Shown: positions 57,357 to 64,000 of the stretch, piece by piece
Numbering within the stretch: position 1 is the first letter of the stretch
Layout: each line of letters opens with the position of its first letter
From: JAEUIX01 sp964611125
Lineage (GTDB): Bacteria > Planctomycetota > Phycisphaerae > Phycisphaerales > UBA1924
Assembly (NCBI GenBank): GCA_964611125.1
Contig: CAZSZO010000006.1
Coordinates: 1-64,000 of the forward strand
Direction: 5' to 3'
Length of the DNA: 64,000 bases
Translations under genes and position numbers: made by a program
The notes under the pieces: generated by a model
Seen by the model: only the letters and a program-made list of their open reading frames with translations
What the model was told of the DNA's origin: nothing
The model's database searches: none

Positions 57357-60167
57357 GTGACCGACACCCCACCTCCAACCCCGCCAAGCCCCCCCACCCC
57401 GCCCACGCCATCGAGTTCTCCGCCGCCCTCGGCGGGGTCCGGGTCGGACCGGGAACGGGCGTTGATCGAAGGGGCGATGCTGCAGGCGGCCCCGCGCCCA
57501 GGGTCGGGCCTGTTTCCGCTGCGGGCCCGGGAGATCGCCAAAGACGCGATCCCGGGGTATGAAATCTTGCGCGAGATCCATCGCGGCGGGCAGGGGGTGG
57601 TCTACCAGGCGATCCAGAAGTCGACGCAGCGGAAGGTGGCCATCAAGGTCGTGCACGGGGGCCCCTTCGCGGGGGAGCGTGAGCGGGCCCGGGTGGAGCG
57701 CGAGGTGCGGATCCTGGCGGGGCTGGACCATCCGTGCATCGTCAAGATCCACGATTCGGGCGTGGCCGGCGGGATCAGCGACGGTGGAGCGGCAGGGGGC
57801 GGCTCGTTCTACTACGTGATGGACTATGTCTCGGGCCAGAGCCTGGACGCGTTCATCACCAAGGAGCCCAAGCCCATCGAGGAGGTGCTGCGGCTCTTCG
57901 GGCAGATCTGCGAGGCCGTCTCGGCGGCGCACCTGAAGGGGGTGATCCACCGCGATCTCAAGCCCGGGAACATCCGCATCGACGGCTCCGGCCGGCCGCA
58001 CATTCTTGACTTCGGCCTGGCGAAGCTGTCGACGCCCGAGCAGTCGGAGCCCGGCAAGCCGCGCATCATGACGATGACCGGCCAGTTCGTCGGTTCGCTC
58101 CCGTGGGCGAGCCCGGAGCAGGCGACGGGCGCCCCGGACCGCATCGACGTGCGGACCGATGTGTACTCGCTGGGGGTGATCCTCTACCAGCTGCTCACGG
58201 GGCGATTCCCGTACCAGGTGGTCGGGCACATGCGCGAGGTGCTCGACCACATCCTCAAGACCGAGCCTGCGCGCCCCAGCACGGTCCGCAGGCAGATCAA
58301 CGACGAGGTCGAGACGATCGTCCTCAAGTGCCTGGCCAAGGAGCCCGAGCGGCGGTACCAGTCGGCCGGGGAGCTGGCCCGCGACATCCAGCATTACCTG
58401 CGTGGCGAGCCGATCCAGGCCAAGCGCGACAGCGGGTGGTACGTGATCACCAAGACCCTCCGGCGTCATCGCGCCGCGGTGGCGGTCGGAGCGGGGTTCC
58501 TGGTCCTAGTGACGGTCTTCGGCCTTGCGATGGGCGTGATGTGGCTGCGCGAGCGGGCCCTCAAGGGCGAGGTGCAGCGCCAGCTCGATGCGGTGACCGC
58601 CGAGCGCGAGGCCAAGGAGGCCGCCCGGGCCAGGGCACAGGCGAATTTCGAATCGGTCCGCGAGCTGGCCCACGTGTTCATGTACGACTTCGCCGACGGC
58701 ATCGAGGACCTGCGCGGGGCCACGCGGGTGCGAGAGAAGCTGCTCACCACCGCCAAGGGCGCGCTGGTGAAGCTGATGGCCGCCGAGCCCAGCGCCGAGC
58801 TCGACCGCGAGTTGGCCGATGCGTACGACCGCGTCGGCGACATCGAGGCCGGGCTGTACCTGCCGCGCGTCGGCGCCACCGCCACGGGGGCGGAGCACTA
58901 CGCCAAGGCCCGGGCGATCCGCGAGCGGCTGCTGGGCGGTGAGCCCCAGAGCCCGCAGGCCCACGCCGACCTGGGCGAGAGCCTCCGGCGCTCGGCGAAG
59001 GTGCTGCAGCGCGGCCGGAAGTTCGGTGAGGCCCGCCAGGAATTCGCGCGGGCCATCGGCGAATACGACAGCGCCATCGCGCTGGCCGGCGGAGCAGGAG
59101 GTGGGGGTGGTGGGGGGGGTGGGGGCGATGCCGCGCGGCGAGCAGCCCTGCGGGAGCGCCGGTCAGCGATCGTGCGCGAGACGGCCAACCTGCTGGTCAC
59201 CAGCAGCGCCGAGGGCGGCCGGTCGCTGGCGGAGGTGGGCCAGCTCATCGGTGAAGCCCTGGCCCGGTACGCCGAGGTCGAGGTGCTGTGGCGCGAGCGG
59301 CTGCATGCTGACCCCGCCGACCGCAAGGCCCGCGAGGGTCTCGGGGTCGTCACCGATCAGCGGGCCCGGGCCCTGATCGCGCACGCGCGGGCCTTCAGCG
59401 ATGCGTCGCGCAAGGCCGCGGGGAACGCGGCAGGCGCGGACCCCGAAGCCCTCCGCCTGCACCGCGAGGGGCTCGCCCGGCTGGGTGAGGCCCGCGAGGC
59501 CACCCGGCAGAGCGAGGCGGAGTTCCGGAAGCTCTCAACATCGCACCCGCAAGACGGCGCGGCCCGGCGCGATCTGCTGATCGCGCTCTACAACGTGGGC
59601 GACACCTGGATGCGGGAAGGAGAAGCCCTCGATCGCGCCCGCGAGGGGCGGCTGGTTGACGCCGTGGAGGCGGAGGGCGCGGCCAGGTTGGCCAAAGTGA
59701 CGGCGCGGGGTCTGTTCGAGGAGTCGCTGGCCATCGCGCGCGAGCTGGTGCGGGCTGACGAGGGCAATCTGGAGTGTCGGCGCGACGCGGCGCTGGTGCT
59801 CAACAAGCTGGGCAACGTGCTGCGGGACCTTGGCGAGGTCGACGGCGCGGGCGCCGTGTTCCAGGAGTCGCTCGAACTGCGCGAGGACCTGTGGCGGACC
59901 GACCCGATGCAGCAGCACCGCTTCGACCTGGCGGTGGGGCTCTACAAGCGGGCGGAAACTGAGCGCCTGCGCGCCAAGGGCGAGGGCCTCGAACCCGCCG
60001 AGCGGACTCGCCGGCTCGAGGCGGCCAGGGGGTGGTACGCCCGCTGTCTGGATGCCTATGGAGCCCTGAAGGAAGCGGGTGTCGAGGTCCGCGATCGCGA
60101 CATTGCGCGGGTCCGGTCGGAGCTGGAGGAGTGCGAGGCGGCGCTCCGGACGGGCGGCGGGCGGTAG
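57357..60167 (+). CDS. Membrane Ser/Thr protein kinase with TPR-like C-terminal region
   Basis: A kinase of about 936 residues. After a Pro/Thr/Ser-rich start comes the Hanks domain: GGQGVVYQAI (about 80), VAIKVV (Lys about 96), HRDLKPGNIRI (about 196-206), DFGLAKL (about 217-223) and WASPEQATG. One TM helix (AAVAVGAGFLVLVTVFGLAM, about 373-392) separates it from a long Ala/Arg/Glu-rich helical part with TPR-like pairs (ELADAYDRVGDIEAGLYLPR, NKLGNVLRDLGEVDGAGAVF). The start is uncertain: GTG 57357 is preferred (GGGGATCGAGG upstream); GTG 57297 would add 20 residues. It completes a kinase - sigma factor - kinase cluster. Confidence 0.88.
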   Translation: MTDTPPPTPPSPPTPPTPSSSPPPSAGSGSDRERALIEGAMLQAAPRPGSGLFPLRAREIAKDAIPGYEILREIHRGGQGVVYQAIQKSTQRKVAIKVVHGGPFAGERERARVEREVRILAGLDHPCIVKIHDSGVAGGISDGGAAGGGSFYYVMDYVSGQSLDAFITKEPKPIEEVLRLFGQICEAVSAAHLKGVIHRDLKPGNIRIDGSGRPHILDFGLAKLSTPEQSEPGKPRIMTMTGQFVGSLPWASPEQATGAPDRIDVRTDVYSLGVILYQLLTGRFPYQVVGHMREVLDHILKTEPARPSTVRRQINDEVETIVLKCLAKEPERRYQSAGELARDIQHYLRGEPIQAKRDSGWYVITKTLRRHRAAVAVGAGFLVLVTVFGLAMGVMWLRERALKGEVQRQLDAVTAEREAKEAARARAQANFESVRELAHVFMYDFADGIEDLRGATRVREKLLTTAKGALVKLMAAEPSAELDRELADAYDRVGDIEAGLYLPRVGATATGAEHYAKARAIRERLLGGEPQSPQAHADLGESLRRSAKVLQRGRKFGEARQEFARAIGEYDSAIALAGGAGGGGGGGGGGDAARRAALRERRSAIVRETANLLVTSSAEGGRSLAEVGQLIGEALARYAEVEVLWRERLHADPADRKAREGLGVVTDQRARALIAHARAFSDASRKAAGNAAGADPEALRLHREGLARLGEAREATRQSEAEFRKLSTSHPQDGAARRDLLIALYNVGDTWMREGEALDRAREGRLVDAVEAEGAARLAKVTARGLFEESLAIARELVRADEGNLECRRDAALVLNKLGNVLRDLGEVDGAGAVFQESLELREDLWRTDPMQQHRFDLAVGLYKRAETERLRAKGEGLEPAERTRRLEAARGWYARCLDAYGALKEAGVEVRDRDIARVRSELEECEAALRTGGGR

Positions 60168-60429
60168 CGTCGGTCTCGCTGGGGCCAGCTGTGAAGCTGG
60201 GCAAGCCTGATGGAGCGATCTGACGCCGCGTCTGCGATTTTGGCGGCGAACCGGCATTCAGCGTGAGTGGCGACCGTCCCAGTCGTTGAGAAGGACGGAT
60301 GAAGCCATGCCGATTGAAGCGGTCGCCGCGCCGGTTGTGGGGTAGGCTTATCGGTGAGAGCCGAAGCCCGGCGTCGCCGCGCTTCAGGATCGGAGAGATT
60401 CACAAGACCCACCAGGCGGGAGAGCGAGC

Positions 60430-62934
60430 ATGAGGGTCCCCTCAAAGGTTGGTACTGCGCGATGGCTGGCGTTGGCGGCGGGCGGCTGCTGCGTGTGCGG
60501 CTCGGCGCTGGGCCAGACCAACGTCAACTGGCAGGCCCCGGTGACCGGCCCGTGGGGCCAGGCGTCGAACTGGAGCCCGGCCCAGGTGCCCAACAACTCG
60601 GGTTCGAGCCTGTTCAACGCCGCGATCCAGGTGACCGGCGCCCCGTATGAAGTGACGCTCGACAGCAACTTCACCGTCTCGGGCCTCACCCTCGGTCCCG
60701 CCACGCCCTCGAGCGATCCAACGCTGAACCTGAACGCGCGGGCCCTCACCGTCCGCGCGGCGTACACGCAGACCGGCGCCCGCCTGCTGGGCGTTGGGGC
60801 CCGCGATCAGAACACCATCACGATCGCCGGAGCAACGACCCTGAGCGGCGCGGTGCTGGAGCACACCCGCATCACCACCCGCGGCAACCTGCAGCTGCTG
60901 GGTTCCGATAACGACATCTGCGACACCGATATGGACCATCGCGGGAGCGCCGCGAGCTGGAGCGGGACCGGGAACATCCTGATCGATGGCGCGGGGCGTT
61001 TCACCAACGGCTTCGCATCCACCTTCACGATCCTCAACAGCCAGAACATCACCACCGACGCGACCGGCCGGTTTGTCAACAACGGGCGTCTGGTGAAGCA
61101 GACAGGGGCCGGGACGACGTTCATCAACCTGACCGGCGGCGCGTTCACCAACGCCGGGACCGTCGAGGTTCAGTCCGGCATCCTGCGCGTGGCGGGGATC
61201 GATTCTGCGACCTTCAGCGGAGGGGTGCTGAACACCGGCGTTTGGCGCGTGCTGAGCGGGCGGACGCTTCAGCTCGACGGCGCCGCGATCACCACCAGCA
61301 ACGCCGATGTCACTCTCTCCGGCGCCGGGGCCACGTTCACGGCGATCGACGGGCTGACCACGATCGGCGCGACGGGCAAGTTCACCGTGCAGAACGGCCG
61401 GAACTTCACCACCGCCGGGGCCTTCACCAATAACGGCCAGCTCACCCTGGGCGCGGGGACCAACTTCACCGTGAACGGCGGGCTGTCGAACTTCGCCGGC
61501 GGCACGCTGACGGGCGGCGTCTACAGCGTGAACGCCGGGAGCGTGCTGACCTTCAACGGCGCCGCGATCGCCACGCTGAACGCCAAGCTCACCCTCGACG
61601 GCGCCGGTTCGCAGGTGCGCAGCGAGACCGCCGCCGACGCCCTGTCGGGCTTGAACCGCGTGCAGTCGGCCGGCGACTTCACCGTGAGCGGCGGAAGGAG
61701 CTTCACCGCCGCGTCGTTCACCGTCGACGCCGGGGGCAAGGTCGCGGCGGGCGCGGGCTCCACGATCAGCCTCGGCGCTCTTTCGAATTTCGCTGGCGGA
61801 ACCCTCACCGGCGGGTCATTTTCGGCCAGAGGCGGGCAGATCCGTTTCAATGGCGCCGGCGGCGATGTCACGACCCTCGACGCCGATGTCGCCCTTGACG
61901 GCGCCGCGGCCCGCCTGGCGGATCAGACCGGCGCGAGCCACCTCAGCGCCCTGGCGACGATCGCCGCGGGCCGCACGCTCGCCATCACCGGCGGGCAGCA
62001 GTTCGCCACCTCGGCCACGCTTGCGTTGACGGGCGATGCGGCCCTGACAGTCGGCGCCGCGAGTCGCGTGGATGCCGCGGGGCTCGCGTTTGGCTCAACG
62101 GCCCGCGTCACGGTGGCGGGGACGGTGCAGTTCCCCGGCGCCGCGTTCACGAGCGTGCCGGCCGGGCTCATTCTCCAGCCGGGCGGGCGTGTGCTGAACG
62201 GCACGACCAACGCCTTCGACGCTCTCAACACCATCCAGGGCAACGCCCAATACTCCCTCGGGGCGGGGCAATCGCAGACCCTCCTGGGCAACCTGACCAC
62301 CCAGGCCTCGGGCAACCTGACCATCGGCGAGCGCGGGAGCACGAGCGTCGCGACGCTGAACATCCCCGGGAACTACACCCAGAACGGCTCGACGCAGCTC
62401 AATAACGGCGTCTTGAACATCACCGGGGCGTACCAGCTCAACGGCGCCACCACCGGCAGCGGCTCGATCAACGCCGGGTCGGTTGTCATCGGGCCCGGCG
62501 GGGTCCTCGGGCCGGGCAACTCGCCCGGGCGCGTCGACATCACCGGCGATGCGTCGGTGCTCGAGGGCAGCTCGTTCCAGCTCGAGATCGGCGGGCCTGA
62601 TTCCGTCAACGGGCGCGGCGTGGTCAGCGACTTCCTCGATTTCCGCGGCGGGCTCGTGTTCGGTGAGCAGGCCGGCGGCTTCGCAGCAGGGACGCTTCAG
62701 TATTCGTTCATCAACGCGTTCGAGCCGGAGATCGGCGATCGATTCGTGCTCGTGCACGTCGAGGGCTTGCTCGTCGGGACCTTCGCCCTGGTCGCCCCGC
62801 TGAACACCGGCATCCAGGCCTCCGCCGCGTGGGAAGGGCAGGACCTGGTCCTGACCGTCACGGCGCTGCCGACGCCCGGCGCCGCGGGGCTGCTGGCGAT
62901 GGCCGGGCTCGCGGCGGCCCGCCGACGCCGGTGA
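60430..62934 (+). CDS. Secreted beta-helix (autotransporter-repeat-like) protein with PEP-CTERM-like tail
   Basis: An 834-residue exported protein. Signal peptide about residues 1-30 (LALAAGGCCVCGSALG). WQAPVTGPWGQASNWSPAQV is the opening often seen in autotransporter-associated beta-strand proteins. Then come irregular repeats of short Gly/Thr/Asn-rich strands; SNFAGGTLTGG appears twice (about 351 and 451), and GNSPGRVDITGDASVLEGSS precedes the final domain. The C-terminus is LPTPGAAGLLAMAGLAAARR followed by RR: Pro-Thr-Pro-Gly, hydrophobic helix and basic cluster, a PEP-CTERM/exosortase-like sorting tail. GGGAGAGCGAG lies upstream of the ATG and TAGGCT (60343-60348) is a possible -10. Confidence 0.78.
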   Translation: MRVPSKVGTARWLALAAGGCCVCGSALGQTNVNWQAPVTGPWGQASNWSPAQVPNNSGSSLFNAAIQVTGAPYEVTLDSNFTVSGLTLGPATPSSDPTLNLNARALTVRAAYTQTGARLLGVGARDQNTITIAGATTLSGAVLEHTRITTRGNLQLLGSDNDICDTDMDHRGSAASWSGTGNILIDGAGRFTNGFASTFTILNSQNITTDATGRFVNNGRLVKQTGAGTTFINLTGGAFTNAGTVEVQSGILRVAGIDSATFSGGVLNTGVWRVLSGRTLQLDGAAITTSNADVTLSGAGATFTAIDGLTTIGATGKFTVQNGRNFTTAGAFTNNGQLTLGAGTNFTVNGGLSNFAGGTLTGGVYSVNAGSVLTFNGAAIATLNAKLTLDGAGSQVRSETAADALSGLNRVQSAGDFTVSGGRSFTAASFTVDAGGKVAAGAGSTISLGALSNFAGGTLTGGSFSARGGQIRFNGAGGDVTTLDADVALDGAAARLADQTGASHLSALATIAAGRTLAITGGQQFATSATLALTGDAALTVGAASRVDAAGLAFGSTARVTVAGTVQFPGAAFTSVPAGLILQPGGRVLNGTTNAFDALNTIQGNAQYSLGAGQSQTLLGNLTTQASGNLTIGERGSTSVATLNIPGNYTQNGSTQLNNGVLNITGAYQLNGATTGSGSINAGSVVIGPGGVLGPGNSPGRVDITGDASVLEGSSFQLEIGGPDSVNGRGVVSDFLDFRGGLVFGEQAGGFAAGTLQYSFINAFEPEIGDRFVLVHVEGLLVGTFALVAPLNTGIQASAAWEGQDLVLTVTALPTPGAAGLLAMAGLAAARRRR

Positions 62935-62967
62935 GTTTCCCGCTGGCCGCCGGTGTCCGGCTACTGG

Positions 62968-64000
62968 CTACTGGTGCTGAACCTCGCGCGGGCGGAACGG
63001 GAAGCCTTTGGCCCGCATCCGCTCGGCGTGTTCGTCCCCTCGGGCCCGCCATCGGGCGGCCTGCTCGACCCGGTCGGGGTCCGGCTGGACCCGGTCCCAG
63101 TCCACGTAAAGTTGCTCCAGCCGGCGCGCGGCGTGATAGGGGTAGTCGCGATCCTTCGTGTTGGAGTGACCGCACAGGGCTTCATAGGACTCGAGCAGCA
63201 TCCGCTCGGCCTCGCTGAACAGCCCGCGCTTGCCCAGGGCCTCACCCAGCATGTTGCGGGCGTGGGGCCGGGTCCAGCTTGAGTCGGGGTTGACCGATGG
63301 CGGCAGATCGAGCACGCGGCGCGTGAGCCGCTCGACTTCGTCGCCGTCGCCCCGGAGCTGCGCATACGGGGCCACGTTCAACAGCACCGCCGACAGCGTG
63401 GAGTCCGGCGCCAGGCCGCGCGGCGGGTCGTAGATCGACAGGCACTCGCGGAAGACCCGCTCGGCGCTGGCGTCGTCACCGGCTTTCTGCAGCGCGACGC
63501 CCCGCCGGTTGAGGGCCCCGACCACCGGCCCGCTGACGGCGCCGAACGTCTGGGTCGAGAGCTCCACCACGCGGGCCCAGCGGGCTTCAGCGGTGGGGAA
63601 GTCCCGGCGCGACTCGGCCAGCCAGGCGAGCATGTACTGGTTGTTAATCGAGGCCGGGCTCGCCGGGCCGATGGTCTCGCTGGTGATCGCCAGCGACTCG
63701 GAGTAGCAGCGTTCCGCGTCGTCATAGCGCCGCTGCATGTGGTACTGGGCCCCAAGCTGGGAGAGCGTCCGCGTGGTTTCGGGGTGCTTGGGGCCATAGG
63801 CGGCCTGGAAGCCCTCGAGGGCCTCAATCATGAGCGTGGCGCTGCCCTCGGGGTCGTGGGTGTTGATGGCTGTGTAGGACCGCAGCTCCGCCGCGTCCTT
63901 GGAGTGCGGACCGAAGAGCCGGTCGGCCAGGGCGATGGCCTCGCTGAGGGTGGCCCGCGCCTCATCGAGGCGCCCGTTCGCGGCCTGGATCCCCCCGAGC
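62968..64000 (-). CDS. C-terminal part of a TPR-repeat protein (truncated by window edge)
   Basis: The reading frame continues past the window end, so the N-terminus is missing. At least six TPR-like units are visible: GRLDEARATLSEAIALADRL, DDAERCYSESLAITSETIG, PTAEARWARVVELSTQTFG, DASAERVFRECLSIYDPP and GLFSEAERMLLESYEALCG. In planctomycetes this layout often forms the C-terminal half of a membrane Ser/Thr kinase; whether a kinase domain precedes it cannot be seen. It is convergent with the PEP-CTERM-like gene, 33 bp away. Confidence 0.75.
   Translation of the reverse strand, partial: LGGIQAANGRLDEARATLSEAIALADRLFGPHSKDAAELRSYTAINTHDPEGSATLMIEALEGFQAAYGPKHPETTRTLSQLGAQYHMQRRYDDAERCYSESLAITSETIGPASPASINNQYMLAWLAESRRDFPTAEARWARVVELSTQTFGAVSGPVVGALNRRGVALQKAGDDASAERVFRECLSIYDPPRGLAPDSTLSAVLLNVAPYAQLRGDGDEVERLTRRVLDLPPSVNPDSSWTRPHARNMLGEALGKRGLFSEAERMLLESYEALCGHSNTKDRDYPYHAARRLEQLYVDWDRVQPDPDRVEQAARWRARGDEHAERMRAKGFPFRPREVQHQ

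Noticed and set aside
1..64000. CRISPR arrays, insertion sequences, prophage genes or toxin-antitoxin gene pairs.
   Set aside because: No regularly spaced repeats, transposase, integrase, phage structural or toxin-antitoxin proteins were found.

Overview
The window looks like a chromosomal segment of a planctomycete, most probably of the class Phycisphaerae. This rests on the high GC content, on a Ser/Thr kinase - ECF sigma factor - Ser/Thr kinase block, on seven secreted proteins ending in paired DxNxDGxxDPDDL (dockerin-type) calcium loops, on C-terminal P-x-PG / hydrophobic / Arg-rich sorting tails, and on a futalosine-pathway menaquinone gene (mqnA). The lineage is inferred from gene content and style; no 16S rRNA lies in the window.

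Layout. 1-8.2 kb: a truncated lipoprotein, an MFS transporter, a tandem pair of amidohydrolases (the second without its metal ligands), mqnA, a large multi-HTH protein with sigma-70-like C-terminal regions, and a GT9 glycosyltransferase. 8.2-10.8 kb: a 1.3-kb stretch with little protein-coding potential. It holds an orphan promoter/terminator unit, a tRNA-Asn gene with a defective acceptor stem, a hairpin that reproduces the 23S rRNA sarcin-ricin loop, and further hairpins. It is followed by a slipin (SPFH) gene and a set of hairpins with complementary loops. 10.9-15.1 kb: pyrB, a redoxin/cytochrome c/copper-monooxygenase-like/EF-hand fusion, and gmk. 15.1-20.8 kb: two tandem secreted matrixin-type metalloproteases with PKD domains. 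21-28.2 kb: a cysteine desulfurase, a PEP-CTERM-like protein, a dicarboxylate symporter and a phnCDE-type ABC transporter. 28.4-34.9 kb: a secreted prolyl oligopeptidase divergent from two tandem OPT transporters, which together suggest peptide use. 34.9-47.3 kb: secreted dockerin-tailed proteins interleaved with an M16 peptidase, a PgeF-GNAT fusion and a thioredoxin-fold protein without its cysteines. 47.4-52.7 kb: transketolase, dnaN, a lysine-rich-tailed SnoaL-like protein and a dockerin-tailed alpha/beta hydrolase. 52.9-64 kb: kinase (WD40), ECF sigma factor, kinase, a beta-helix PEP-CTERM-like protein and a truncated TPR protein.

Two gene-start classes can be seen. At least eleven genes have a TANNNT hexamer 5-9 nt before an ATG or GTG, which implies leaderless mRNAs; this signal was used to choose their starts. 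Most dockerin-tailed secreted genes instead have a leader with a Shine-Dalgarno sequence.

The strongest candidate for something undescribed is the locus at about 8.95-10.8 kb, where a tRNA-Asn-like element and an isolated sarcin-ricin-loop mimic sit back to back upstream of a slipin gene. Both RNA elements resemble natural targets of ribotoxins. A decoy, sensor or RNA-repair role is proposed as a hypothesis only.
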